A DNA stretch of 64,000 nt. Source: Proteles cristata cristata (lineage: Eukaryota > Chordata > Mammalia > Carnivora > Hyaenidae). This document shows positions 45,561-59,492 of this stretch, piece by piece. Where the stretch lies: the NCBI GenBank assembly GCA_017311185.1, contig JAESUZ010002712.1, positions 22,947-86,946 of the forward strand, read 5' to 3'. Position 1 is the first letter of the stretch. Every line of letters begins with the position of its first letter. The notes beneath the pieces are model-generated. The model was given only the letters and a program-made list of their open reading frames with translations. It had not been told where the DNA came from and ran no database searches. The translations under genes were made by a program, and so were the position numbers.

Positions 45561-48500
45561 TTCCGGGTCAAGATGGCAGACTTACCATGTGTTTATCTCC
45601 ACTCCCACCTGAGACCTTGCTAAAATGATAGTAAAGGAATGTTTTAAAAAGGTATAAAAACACAATGAGGAAGAGAATGAGAGCAGGTCCATCAGCAAAA
45701 GAGAGATTTCAACACATTTCTGGAAGATAGAAAGTAATGGAGGAATGGCAACTGATGGAGCATGGTGGAGGAAGCCATAGCCTGGAGTATGCATGGAGAT
45801 GATGCCACCGAGGAAGGAGTTGATCTTTCTCTGCAGAAGCCTGGAGAGTCTTGGGTCTTAACAATGCCAGCTATGATGCAAAGTGTGAGTGAGATGTTGG
45901 GTTGAAAACAGGGAGATTAATTGGAAGGCTGTATATCAAACCATTAACACGCCCCCTCCTGTACAATTTACAGCAGCCAGGTGTCTACCCATTAGGCAAA
46001 ACCAGAGGGTTCTTAACTAAGGAAACTGAACAACCTCAGAGAAAAGATCTTTGCATTCTGGTATTCGGGGATTCTGCAGCATAGCAGTCAGTTCTCTTCC
46101 AATCATCCCGAAGGAAAGCCACCAGTCACCCTGCGCTGTCCCCCCACACACAGAGCTCCCAATCAGATATTTGTTGCTACATTCTTAAATATGAGTATAC
46201 AACCATGGATTACCAGGCATTTGAGAAATGACTGCAAATTAAAAGAGACCAAAATAAGCAAACAGGGTAAAACATGTCCCAAAGGAAACAGTTATTTTTT
46301 AAAAAGGAAAATAATAAAAAAATACCTCTCTTACACCCAGAGATTCAAGATACTAGTATATCCATTAAACAAGAACAGGATGCTGTAAGAAAAGAAAAGG
46401 AACATGAATGGATGTCTGGAGAATTTAAAATGTGATTGCCAAAATGAAAAGAAATTCATTAGAAGAGTTGGAAGATAAAGTTAAATCTTCTCCCAAAAAC
46501 AAAAAGTAAAAGAGGGGGAGAGCTAGGAAGGGAGGGGCAGGAAATGAGATTGAAGGAGAGACCAGATTAAAAACTACAAAAGATCAATTCAGGAGTCGTT
46601 CCAGGAGAGAAGAAAGAAAACGAGAGAGAGGAACTTTAATTAAAGAAATAAAAGAATTTCCTAAAGAACTTCACAATGAAGGGACCTAACCAGTAATCAG
46701 CACAATGAATAACAAATACCCAAACCTGAACACATAATTATAAAATTTCAGAACACCAAGAATATAACTTTTTAAAGGATTATTTAAAGTTCAGGGTCAG
46801 GGGAGGTAGATGGAGAAGTACTTTTCCCTATTCCTGTTCCCAAGGACAGCTAAAATCCTGGAGCACTGTATATAAACATAATAAGACTTGGAAAGGTGAA
46901 GAGAAGAAGGCAAACAGGCTGGAGACGTTGGCAGCAGAGAAGTGACATGGTGGTGAGTTCCTTCAGTTTGCTTTTTGACTCGCACACTCCAGACTTGGTG
47001 CTGGAGAAGGTGGCAGTTAGATAATAGCCACTCCACTCCAGCCAAATACCACAGAAAAAACCTGAAATGCCAAGTGGGGAGCGTAGACTTGTACCCTCAC
47101 TGGCTGAGAAGTCACCCCTTCCCCTTCCCATTGGGGTGCTCTCAGAGAAGGTTGAGTAGGGAACTGGAACTCCCATATCCTCACCCAAGAGAGATGAGGA
47201 AACCCTCCTTCTGGCTTGCCAGCAGATACTGAGTGGGGATCCTAGACTTCCACACCCACCTGGTAGTAATGAGGCACTGTCCCCTCTCTCACTGATGGAA
47301 CAGTGTCTGAGGAGGCAAGCTGAAACAGAATGCCCAGGTTTCAACAGAAAATTATTCATCATACCAATTACCAAGAAAATCTCAATTTAAATGAGAAAAG
47401 ACACTCGAGAGACTCCAACACTGGTATGAGATGTTAAAAATTATCTGACAAGGGTTTTTAAGGAGCCATCATAAAAATCCTCAGTGTACAATTAGGAACA
47501 TGCTCAACACAAATGAAAAGAAATTGTCAGTAAAGAAATACAAGATAAAAAAGAATACCAAATGGAAATTTTAGAAGTGAAAAATATTATAATAACCAAA
47601 ACAAAAACCTCAATGGATAGGCTAACATCAAAATGGAGAGAACACAGTAAAGATCAGTCAACTTGGAGATAGAACAATAGAAAGTACCCAATCTGAAAAA
47701 CAGAAAATAAACTGGAAAATAAAGTGAACAGAACCTTAGGCACCTGTGAAACTATAACAAGAGATCTAACATTTGTGTCACTGAGACCCTAGAAGGAGAA
47801 AGAAAAAAAAAAAAAAAGATATGGGGAAAGTTACCTATAAAGCAATGAGACTCAGGCTGATATCAGACTTTTTATCCTCAAAATTGGATGCTAGAAGAAA
47901 GTGGAGTAATGCCTTCAAAGTTCTGTGGAAAAATGATGTTGAATCTCAAGCTTTATAGCCAAGTATAAGGATGGAATAAAGATATTTTCAGACATGCAAA
48001 GATTCAGGAAGTCTAACTACAAACTTTTCTGAGAAAGTTACTTGAGGATGTGCTCCATCAAGACAATGGAAAAAACAAACAAACAAAGAAACCTGGGAGC
48101 CAGCAAATGGTGGATATAACCAAGAAAAGCAGTGAAGGAAGCCTAGAGAGCAACTAGTCCAGATCTAAGAAAGAGTATAGAGGGCTCCAGGAAGAAGGTC
48201 TCTTAGGAAGATTTTAAAAAGTAGGCTTGATGGAATATTTAATGTAAAAGTGATTTCAAGGGGAAAATATGGAATATATGATAAACTAGTGAAAGATAAA
48301 GAGTATTAGAAATGTGAGAGAGAAATGAGAAACTACAAGGAAAAATTATAAAAAGTACATTAAACGGCTTCCTCAGTGAACAAATATTTACTCACATTAA
48401 TATAATTGCTCATTGCTTTTCAACTTTTCAAACTATAAAACTACTGGCAACACACATACAAAAAACTTTAACCGTGATTACAGAATTCAACATTATCAAC

Positions 48501-48950
48501 TTTGACTATATAAAAGACCAGACGGCAGAAGTTGGGGAGGTTGACAGCGGAGAAGGGGGGAAAAAGAAAAGATGGTTTCATCTAACAAAGTTCTGGTCAA
48601 GAAATACTGTCTCTAATTCACAGACAAGGCAAGAAAGGTGTTACTTAAATTCTGAAAAGTATCTAGTACAGAAACTCAATTATATTAGAAGCAGGGAAGA
48701 CAAGAGTTGAACTTGGTGTAAGTGATCTAAATCCTCATTTGCCATACATAGCAGGATGCCAATGGGTTAATGTCTGAAACTGATGAGAGACAAATGCTAA
48801 CATAGCATGACATTTAGAGATGGAGAAAACAATCAGAAGAAATAACTAGAAGTGGTTGCTAATAACTAAAAGTGGTCGAGTGGGAGTGGGGCTGTAGACT
48901 TACTTTTCAGGGTCCTTCTGTACTAAGTTTACTGACTTGTCTTCTAAATA
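45561..48950 (+). mobile_element. HAL1-like LINE, copy 2, with inserted or duplicated segments
   Basis: A-rich sense text throughout. 45565-46800 and 46970-48950 each contain the 'agatggcagacttacc / gagaaggtggcagttag' opening and the later body, so two related copies may lie head to tail. 'CTACAAACTTTTCTGAGAAA' and 'AGGGCTCCAGGAAGAAGGTC' mark the body. No long open frame. Confidence 0.5.
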
Positions 48951-48999
48951 TGCATGCATAACTATTTTAAAATGAACACGTGTTTTAAATTAATTTTGA

Positions 49000-49990
49000 A
49001 AAAGGACACTCCTGCCCACCACTTACGCCCTCCCTCCAAATTCCCTTGTCCCTACAGACCTAACGGCAGAATACAAAAATCTTTGGGAAACTTAGTCTCC
49101 CTTCCTTGCCTCTCCCTTAAATACAGCTCTGCTCCAGCCAAACTCGGATTATTTATTAGCCCAAAGTTGCCATATTTACACCCACCTCCTTGCTTTTTTT
49201 CACGTCTCCCAGGCCTGGAAAGCCCTCACTCCTCATCTCCACCAGTTGGAATCCTCCCTATTTTTCAAGGCTCAGCTCAAATTCCTCCTCCAAAAAGTCT
49301 TCCTTCGTCCCCTGGGAGAACTTTTTCATCTCTCCCCAGGGACTTTCGAGTCTTCATTCATGCCTCCAATTATGACACTTACATGTTCTTTCTTCAAGTA
49401 TATTGCTTGGGTGTTTCATGCCTACAACCATCTTTCACGCCAGCTACCAGAGTGATCTTCCAAAAATACCAATCTGACTGTCACTCCCCGGCTTCAAACC
49501 CTTCCACAGCTTCCTGCTGCTGACAGGATCAAAGCTGAGCTCAATTGCCTGGCTTCTATCACATCTTCCACTGTATGGAACAATGCCCACTCCCCCCAAA
49601 ATCCATGCACTTCCACACTCTTCACGTAACTTTGCTTAGGCAGCTCCTCTGCTTGGAATGTTCCATATCCCCTTTCTACACGGTAAACACTGACTCTTCC
49701 TTCAAGATTCTGTTCAAGTATCCCCTTCTCTATAAAAGCTTTCCTAATTACTCCCTCCATTCTGCCCCATCCCACATAGGAATAGTCCTATATCCTCTCC
49801 CTGCCTCATCTAGACTTCTGCTGCATAATCTCTTGCCCTTCATGCACTTATCTGCTTACTCATCCAAGTCTCCAATTAAACTGCAAATCCTAGAATTGAG
49901 GGAGTATATCTTATCCCCAGAACCTAGCACAGGGCCTGACATGACACAGGAACTCAGTGTATGCCTGCTGACCACATGGGTGCAAAAGTG
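49000..49990 (-). mobile_element. L2 LINE fragments (antisense)
   Basis: 'TTCAAGGCTCAGCTCAAATT', 'TCCTCCAAAAAGTCTTCCTT', 'CCACAGCTTCCTGCTGCTGA' and 'GGCAGCTCCTCTGCTTGGAA' give two reversed L2 3' ends (about 49190-49330 and 49430-49985). Open frames here (for example 48954-49523) are not genes. Confidence 0.7.
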
Positions 49991-49994
49991 ATGA

Positions 49995-50168
49995 GTAAGT
50001 GGATCCAGGAAAGAACAAATGAGCAAACAAATGAATGAATGCTTATACTAAAGCCTGGGTGAATAAGAAGTGAACGAATGAGGTATACACGAACAGGTGA
50101 ACAAAGGAACAATGAGTGGATGAATGAAGGAGAAAAAGAAGCCAATAAGTAAATGAATGAGAAATGCC
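49995..50168. repeat. Degenerate (TGAA)n-type tandem repeat
   Basis: GAACAAATGAGCAAACAAAT, 'AATGAATGAATGCTTATACT', 'AGTGGATGAATGAAGGAGAA' and similar units with period 4 or multiples of it. It probably grew from the L2 tail beside it. Confidence 0.7.
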
Positions 50169-50301
50169 TGTGCCAGTGAGGGGATGCGAGGAGTGAACTC
50201 CCACCTGTGTCTTGTTTCAAACCCACTTGGAAGGCTCTCCTGCCCTGCTCTCCACCCATCTACGGTGCACACCACAATGTTCACTTCTTTCAGATTACAA
50301 G

Positions 50302-50336
50302 AACACACACACTCAGGTTAGTGATGGAGATTTATT
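50302..50336 (-). terminator. SMC1A: Distal SMC1A polyadenylation signal
   Basis: AATAAA on the minus strand (50336-50331) is followed 10-20 bases later by CA dinucleotides and then a GU-rich element (TGAGTGTGTGTGTT, 50314-50301). This is the full set expected of an efficient cleavage site. Confidence 0.8.
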
Positions 50337-50589
50337 GAAGCATTCACAGGGAAATTAAGGAAGACAAAAACAGCTACACAGGCAGCCTTATGGAGGAACA
50401 GAAACTCAAAAATGGTTCATGATCCAAAGCAGCTCTAGAGCCTGGCTTATCTCATCACCCCCTCAGCTGCAGGCATCTGTTGCTCCCTTCTCTAGTGCTT
50501 CCCAAAATGGTGACTCAACTTCTTTCTCACTGTATTTATAATCCTCCTACTGCTACTGACTACTTTTTTTTCCTCTCCTCTCTAGCCCT

Positions 50590-50975
50590 TGGCCTTCGGG
50601 GGCCTCATAGCTTCTGGGCCTCATGGCTCCCGTAGCTTCCTGGCTTCTGGGGCTTCAGTTCCAATGAATCCAGGGCTTCTCTGTGTCATAGCTTCTGCTT
50701 GTCTTGTAAATCCTGCAGCCTCTTCGATTCCTGCTGCCTGGCTACCTTGTGGCTCTTAGTCTCATTGCTTCTGCTACCTCGTGGATCTTGTCCATTTAAG
50801 CCTTCTGCTGCTTCATGGATCTCAGATTCAGGGTTCTGCTTCATGGTTTCTGTTCCTCATGGCTCCTGCTACATTGTGGCTCCTATTGCTTCATGGCTTC
50901 TTTGTCCTTTTGGCCCATTGTTGTCTTGCTGCTTCATGGCTTCTGCTACCTTGCGGCCCCATGTTCTCATAATAA
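50590..50975. repeat. Degenerate minisatellite in the SMC1A 3' UTR
   Basis: Plus-strand units resembling GCTTCATGGCTTCTGCTACC and TTGTGGCTC recur about 10-15 times with substitutions and small indels (for example at 50725-50800, 50805-50900 and 50930-50965). Confidence 0.65.
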
Positions 50976-53900
50976 ATGTCTATGGTCCCTGCAGCTTTAT
51001 CCTCGCTTTTGCCTTTTCACTTCCGGCACCCCTCATCCACCACCACTTCTGTCTCACTAAATTCTAATTAATTGTTCACTTCTCAATGCCTCACATCTAG
51101 CCTCTCTGGAGGCCATTTGATAAAGGCCATCCCTATGAGGTGGAGTTCTTACATCAGTCCACTTCATAGGCTGCGGCCTAGAGATTGGCTGTCCTTGAGT
51201 CAGATACTATCCCAAACTAAACATCTGTGGCCAGGATTGTGAGGTCACATGGTACAGAGCATGGCAACTCATGCTTAAGAAACCCCTTAGAAGGGACTGT
51301 GGGCATGGCAGGTTTGCTGAGGGTTTCCAGAAGGGGGCAGTGTAATTGGCAAGCTTCTTGTTCGGCCTGTCCAGTACACTGACCTTCAAGGCCAACCTAA
51401 GTCCCGCCTTCTCCCTAGCCACTTCTGCTTGTCCTGATCTGTGATGGGAGAGATCAAGGCTCTAGGGATGATGTGAAAAAGGAACTTAGGTTCCAGTTCT
51501 GGCTCTGACAGTTTCTAAGTAATGGGGCCTTGGGCAGGCTCCTTCCCCTCCCAGGGCCTCAGGAGGGAGTTGGACAAAGTCTGTAAGTTCCCTTACAGGT
51601 CTGACATCTAGGCATCTCACTTTAGGTTACAGTCTAAGGGATGGGAGTCTTACCTGGGGAAGCCCTCAAAAACATCTCTTGAGGTAGGAAAGAGGGAGTC
51701 AGAGTCCTGGCTTGGAAGAGCCTCACTGCATACAGGAGGTGCTTAGCCAAGATTTATTGAACTGGATGAATGAATCAATGGCTGGGAGACTGAGGCGGTG
51801 TGGGGGGTGTGGCACAGACCACATAGCACACAGAATGTTTAACTAACTTGGGGGAGGAGTTCCAGTTGCTGAGGCTGGAAGGAGATTCTGACTTAGATGG
51901 ATGAGGAAAGAGAAGAATGACTGGGATAGGGTAGGAATGTGGGCTACTGATGGACATTCATTTATCCTCTCAGTCACTCTCCACATCCAATAATCAGTCA
52001 CCAAGTCTGCCTCATCACCTTCCCTTTATAGCTCACTTTTATTGCCGCCAACCCATTCTCACTGCCCTTGCCCTTGAATAGTCCTCCTAGTCTTCTCAAT
52101 AGTTTCCTACCTGATCTCCCTGTCTCCATTCTTTCCCTCACAAGTGCATTCATTCATGCATTCATTCACTCAAAAACTATTGGGTGCCTGTTTTGGGTCA
52201 GGCACTGTGCTTTTTGCTGGGGATATACCAGTAGCAAAATAACCCCAGACCCATCCTTGTGGTGCTTTTAGCTTATTCAGAGACAAAACAAGCCAATACA
52301 GTGAGTAGTTGAGCAACAGGGAAACCACAGGTCTGGGAGCATACAGCATGCACATCTGACCTAATCCATTTCCACACTGGCTGACCAGAAAAAGATTTAT
52401 TAAGTTCTCATCTGACCCAGTCTCCTAAAACCATTCCGTGGCTCCCACGCTGACTACAGGCTATACAGTTCCCAAACCTGGCTGTACCCAACAGTCATGT
52501 GCTGTCTTTTCTAGGCACTCAAGATCCCGAGGCCCCCATCCATTACAGAACTTGAACGTTTAGAGGCTGGGGCCTGGGATGCTCCATGCGTCTCTGGTGC
52601 ACAGCCAGTTTGGGAACCACACTGTCCCAGGAAGTAAATCTGAACTTTGTTGCCAGGCTCTTACAACCCTCTTCAAAAATCTGGCTCTCGAGTATTTCTC
52701 CAGCTTTACTTCCTAGTGCTCTTCCCCACCTCAGGAAACCTTGTTTCAGGATTTCAGAACTGTTTTTGCTGTTTCTTGCCTTTAGGTATTTGTGCATACT
52801 GTCTCCACTATGTGGAAATTCACTCTACTTCAACTGGGTGATTCCTACCAGTCTCTTGAGACTCAGCTCAGGTGTCACCTCCTAGAGTAGAAGATGCCTT
52901 CCCTGAACCTCTATGTTTAAACTAGACAGTCCTCATTTTTCAATGCTCCCGTCAGAGTGCTATCACACTGTATGGTTAAAGACTGTTCTATGAATTGCCT
53001 CCCCCAACTAGTGAGCTCCTCAAAGGCGGGGTAAAGATTGGACTCCTGTTTGTGTCCCTGGCGCACAACACGTGATTCCTAGAGTGAAGTGCCCAGTTAA
53101 AGGTAAACACTGCCATGGAGTTTTCTTCAACTCCCTAGACCAAGGCTACTGGGTCCAGAGTATAAGGGAGTCAGCCTGGTGCCCTCCAACTAGCCAGAGA
53201 GATTCTATTTGGATGCAGCCTACTCTTGGCAACACTGTGGTGTCGGCTCTCATCCGAGTACAGCCTTCACTCAGCACGTTGCCTTGTGATGATAGGAGGC
53301 AATGTGGCACAGTGGGCAAGCACTGGGCAAGCACAGGGATCCTCCTGGTTAAGTCTAGGCTCTGGCACTGAACCACTGGGATCTAGGACAAGGCCTCTCA
53401 CCTCTCTGATCCCCAGGACCTAAGTCCTTTGTCACATTTGTGTTCCTGTGGGCCAGGGCTTCAGCCCAAGGCATGTCTTCAAATCCTTTCCACCCTGTGA
53501 GGTAAGGATTATTATCTAGATTATTATCCACACCTACTGAATTAGACTTTCAGAGGTGGGACCAGAGCAAGGAGCTCCACGTCCTTTTGGACGTGGAGGT
53601 GCAGCAGGGAACAGCTGCTGTTTATTACTAGAAGCCCTTCTGTACTATTTCACCTTCTAATCAGTGTATATATTGCTTTGATTTTTAAAAAGGAAAAAGA
53701 AAAAGCTTCACAAGTGATTCTGGTGCACAGCCAAGGTTGATAACCATCCTCGCAGTGGAGAAAGCACAAGACTGAATTGGAGGGCCTGGGTTCAAACCTT
53801 TACTGTTATCTGGTAGCTGGGTCATTTAACCTTCCTGGGCCTCAGTTTCCTAAACTATAAAGTGGGGAGAATAGCAACTGTTACCTTTAAAGGCCTGTGA

Positions 53901-55890
53901 TGATCTAAGTGCCAGCCAAATTGCTTCAAACATATTTCACTTCATCTTGCCTACACTGCTGCAAAGTAGGCATATATGACCTCCTTTCTATGCGAGGAAA
54001 CTGAGATCCAGAAAGGTGAAGTGACAAGCTGAAGTTTCTACAGCTAGGATTTAAACCAGGATGACTCCCAGACTGTGCTCTTTCAGATATGCCAGCATTT
54101 CCCAAACTATAGCACATGTACCACTGGTGGTATGTGACTTCTTTGGTTGAACACAGACAAATTTGAGTTACGCCTTTTAATATGTATTAGAAAAATACAT
54201 AATTAGCACATCAAACCTGTGGTTTCACAGGTATCACTACCTAGGATGAAACTGAAATAGGTAACAATGTTATACCTAAGACAACCTCAGGAAAAATATT
54301 GAGTAAATAGTACAGGAGGGCAATTTGGAAGTATCTATTTAAAACAAAAATATAAATAGCCTATGACTCTGCAGTTCAACCTAGGAAGCAACCCTAGGTA
54401 AACTCAAACACACACGCGCGCGCACACACACACGTGTTGTTCCTGTGTAGTATTCCGTAATAGCAAAAAGAGAAAACAGTCTTAACTATCTATCACAAAA
54501 GAAAGGGGTAAGATGTGCTAGAGTCCTATGATGGCACTCTAAGCAGCCATTATAAAGGATGAATTAAATCTACATTTAGCAAAAACATGCATAGATCTCA
54601 TAAACGTTAAGTGAAGAAAGCAAATTGTAGAATGACTCGATATGCCATTTGTATTAAATACACAACAGTATTTTCAATGAACTTATATATGTAAAAGTCT
54701 TAAAACAGTCTAGATGGATGTACAACACACACAACAGTTTAGAGGGAAATGGGGAATGGTAGTCAAATGAGGCTACCTTTATTTATAAATCTAATGTCTT
54801 ACAGAATGGATTCATGCATTACTTGAGTTATCAGAACTGACTTAACTTTTAAAAAACAAAAATGCAATATACAATCAGGACAAGGTGATGGTCTGAAAGT
54901 GTATGTGAACAAGCAAAGGCTGACCTCATGGCAGCAGGCTCTGCTGCCTCTGCACGGTCCCTACAGCTGACACAATTAGTTCCCAAAAGGAACTTCACAC
55001 ACATTCGGCCGGGATGTGGCCCAGGTTACCTCTCCCCGACTTCCTCATAACCCAGGTTGGGGCCCAGGCACCTGGTTACCACACATGATTGAAGCTATAG
55101 GCTTCCTTAGGCGCTTCACTTACCAGGTAAACCCCACTGGTGCCCTGGAACTTTCTCAATAAGCTAGGCATCCAGCATCTTCCAGATTTGGAGGCTCTTT
55201 CTGTCCCTGACAATTGGGATCAGAGCCTTCAGGGGTCTAGGTATGAGAAGGCTTGTATTCTGAGGGGTCGGCACCTAGTGGGCTCCAAGCAGGGATAAGG
55301 CCCCCAGTGAGGAGCTTGACATCATTAAATCCTATGAGGTAGGTAATATTGTTAGCCCCATTTTACAGATGAGGAAACTGAGGCACAGAAAGGTCAAATG
55401 ACTTGCTCAACATCAAATTAGTAAGTGACTTAAAAAAAGGACGAGAACCCACAACTGTCTGTCCCCAGAGCCCAGGCTCTGCTCCTAGTGCCCAAGCAAA
55501 TCCTACCAATTTGTCAAGGTTCAGCTCAAATGTGACCTTCTCCAGGAAGCCTGGAGGTGATCATCCTCTTCTCAAATTCAAAGTACCTATACATATAACT
55601 CAGCTGACTATGGGAAATCATGAACCCAATGCATCTCCTCAGTAGGAGGGTAGAGATCATGTTTGATTCAGCTCTGTATTTCGAGAATAGAGCCTGACAA
55701 ATAGAGTGCTCAATATGTCTGATAAACACACAAATGAATGAAAACACGAAATCAGTGAAATGAGGGCAGTTTCACATGACTGACTCCTATGAGGTCCTAA
55801 ATACCTTTGCCCAGCTCTGGGTGCTGTCATACTAAGCTCTCTTGGAATCAAATTTAGTCTAGGCTCCTTCTAAAATGAATCTCCAATATC

Positions 55891-55896
55891 TTTATT
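55891..55896 (-). terminator. SMC1A: Proximal SMC1A polyadenylation signal (candidate)
   Basis: The minus strand reads CACAATAATAAAGATATTGG, with AATAAA about 420 bases after the stop codon. No equally good GU-rich element follows, so use is uncertain. It would give a short 3' UTR isoform. Confidence 0.5.
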
Positions 55897-56317
55897 ATTG
55901 TGCTAACACACCCACATGCACACACGCGGACACATATATACACACATACATACCCACACACAAGCAAGATGCAAGAGGCCCAAGGGACCCATGATTATGG
56001 GTGATAGGAGGGGGGCCTGGGGAGGGTAAGAGAGGGGACAGGGCAGGGGGAGGGAAGAAAGAATGGACAGATGGCCCTGTTCAGCTCAGTTCAGCTCAGC
56101 ACCTCCTTCCAAAGGCCAGGATGCTCCCTGTAGCTCAGGAATTTTTGCTCCAGACCTAACATCACCTCTGTTCCTCTTCATGCTTGACAGCAGTGCCTAA
56201 ATCCCATGACTATACCAAACAGGGACAGGAAGTAGGGGAAAGTTGAGGGCCAAGTATCCAGAGATTGGGAGAGGGACAGCTTAGGGATCCAGACAGGGCA
56301 GGAGGGCAGAACTACCG

Positions 56318-56497
<180 letters not shown>

Positions 56498-56738
56498 CTA
56501 CATACCTGCCCAAAGCCCAGGCAATGGTTCTCTCTGGGTGTGAGAGGATGTGCTCGGTCCCATGTGCCTTCTCTCCCTGCCTACCTCTGCATTCTCCTCC
56601 TTTCCTCTGCTGTCTGGCTGCCTCTGCCTGGCCTTTCCACCTGTCCCCAGACGCAATGGCCCTGCCCAGCTGGGCTGGCTAAGCCTCAAGGGCAGGGCTC
56701 CAACAAGCCCAGATGGCTGTTCAGGACCTGATTCCCTA

Positions 56739-57083
<345 letters not shown>

Positions 57084-57161
57084 CTAGCACGGCGTGAATG
57101 ACCCTGGGCCCAGCCTCCCAGGCACAGAGAGCAGGCAGCAGGAACGGCTAGAGCACACTCA

Positions 57162-57407
<246 letters not shown>

Positions 57408-57599
57408 CTAAAAACCCCAGGTCTTAATGTTGCCTGAGCCCCCAAAGGCCCATATACCAACTGAGCCCTCCTCTGCATTCAACCCTGTGCTCCAGGAGAG
57501 GACATGGTCCTCTCCGGAGCTTCCAGACTGGCTGGAGAGATAAAGCGGTCCTAGGCTGTGGCCACACTGTCCAAGCTACCTGGAGGTCCTCCCCACCCA

Positions 57600-57960
57600 C
57601 CTGCACCACGTTGCTCTGTCTCCCTGCCTTCTGCATGTGCTGCACCCTCTGCCTAGGATGCTTCCTGGTCTCTCGGCTATCTTCTACTCATCCTTTGCAT
57701 TTCCTACTCAAGTGTTACCTGCCCTCAAAAGCCTTCCCTGGCTACCCAGGCCCTCCCCCAGACTGGGCTGGTGTCCCTCCTCTGTGTATCCACAGCGCAC
57801 ACGCTCACCCGGTTACAACACTTAGCTTGTTCACACATCTGGCTTTTACTAGACCATGAGTTCCTCAAGGACAGAGACCATGTCTGACTCATCTGTGTCC
57901 CCAAACCCCCAACAGAGTTTGGTACAGAGAGCAGCCCTCAAGAAATGCTCGCTGAATGAC
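57600..57960 (-). mobile_element. L2 LINE 3' end in SMC1A intron 22 (antisense)
   Basis: 'CTCTGCCTAGGATGCTTCCT', 'TACTCAAGTGTTACCTGCCC' and 'AGACCATGAGTTCCTCAAGG' give a reversed L2 3' UTR; orientation is sense relative to SMC1A. The intron (57301-58413) has no other gene. Confidence 0.75.
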
Positions 57961-58024
57961 GCTGTACAATCAAGTACTAAGTTGTGGGGGTCAGACTCAA
58001 GTACTATTGGCATTCAGGAGGGGG

Positions 58025-58330
58025 AGATCAGGGTATGTCACAGTGGTCAAAGCAGGCTTCCTAGAGGAACAGGAGGAGGAAAATGAGATGTGAAGGTGTG
58101 GTAGGTGACAGTCAAGCTAGATTTGCATAGAAAGGGCTTGTTAGCCAGCAACCATGTAAGCAAAAGCCTGGTGGTGGGACTGAATACATGCAGGGGCCAG
58201 TGAGGGCATGCTGAGTGGATGAGGGTGGATGGGAAAGACAGGTCCAGGAAACCAAGGCCAGATATGCTGTAGTAGGTAGGGAAACAGGGACGCAATCCAG
58301 ATTGCACCAGAACATCTTCACCTCTGCAGA
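58025..58330 (+). mobile_element. L2 LINE fragment in SMC1A intron 22
   Basis: 'AGGCTTCCTAGAGGAACAGG' and 'AAGCCTGGTGGTGGGACTGA' follow L2 order in the plus direction. Confidence 0.5.
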
Positions 58331-58412
58331 TCTCTGCATATCCTTGGGCCCCAGAGCCTCTGGCGGCCTCAGTTCAGTCTCTCCGCCAACTGCCTTGGGA
58401 GGAGCAGCCTTA

Positions 58413-58565
<153 letters not shown>

Positions 58566-58668
58566 CTAGGAAGAAGGCAGATGGATCAGAATCTAGCTCT
58601 GGGTCTGAGTCTAGATGAGGACAGGGATAGGATGCCTAAAGGGAAGGGCAACAAGATGGTAGGGGCTA

Positions 58669-58875
<207 letters not shown>

Positions 58876-59024
58876 TCAGCCTAGAGGTCATCCTGGCCAA
58901 GAATGACCTGCAAATGACAATCCATAGAGCAGAGACATCCCAAACAGAGAGGAATGTCTGGGAAGGATCCCAGGAAAATGGTCCCACAACCGCCCATCAC
59001 GAGAAAGCCAGCCACATAGTACAA

Positions 59025-59210
59025 ATGAAGAAACGTGGGCTTGGAGCCACATAAACATGAATTCTTCCCTGGGCTCAACCAGCAACCAGCTGTGTGACTT
59101 CAGGTGGGCCATTCACCCTCTCTGAACCTCAGCAGTTTACTCTAATAAAACAAGTGTGGTAACTAACCCCTACTGTTTAGGGCTCTTGGGAATGTCAAGT
59201 AAGAAAGCAA
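59025..59210 (+). mobile_element. MIR SINE in SMC1A intron 20
   Basis: 'CAACCAGCTGTGTGACTTCA', 'CCATTCACCCTCTCTGAACC' and 'TCAGCAGTTTACTCTAATAA', the standard MIR order. Confidence 0.75.
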
Positions 59211-59285
59211 GTAAAAAGGGGAGCTGTGGCAATATGTTACAACAACAGGCCCTTGCTGTAATTTTGGCCTTCTGCCTTCAACTCA

Positions 59286-59492
<207 letters not shown>

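Larger units (their letters stand above)
50315..56317 (-). other. SMC1A: SMC1A 3' UTR (about 6 kb)
   Basis: It runs from the SMC1A stop codon to a distal polyadenylation site. No intron, promoter or other gene is visible inside. The span agrees with the several-kilobase 3' UTR I remember for human SMC1A. It contains L2/MIR-derived segments (about 51480-51600 MIR, 52000-53100 L2, 53320-54090 MIRs, 55300-55420 MIR), a degenerate tandem repeat (50590-50975) and a CA/CG run (54410-54434). The extent is inferred from signals and length, not from transcripts. Confidence 0.75.

Noticed and set aside
46850..47374. 174-codon minus-strand open frame
   Set aside because: It lies antisense in an A-rich LINE remnant and has no recognisable domain.
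48954..49523. 189-codon plus-strand open frame
   Set aside because: Runs through reversed L2 sequence; the peptide is proline/serine-rich chance translation.
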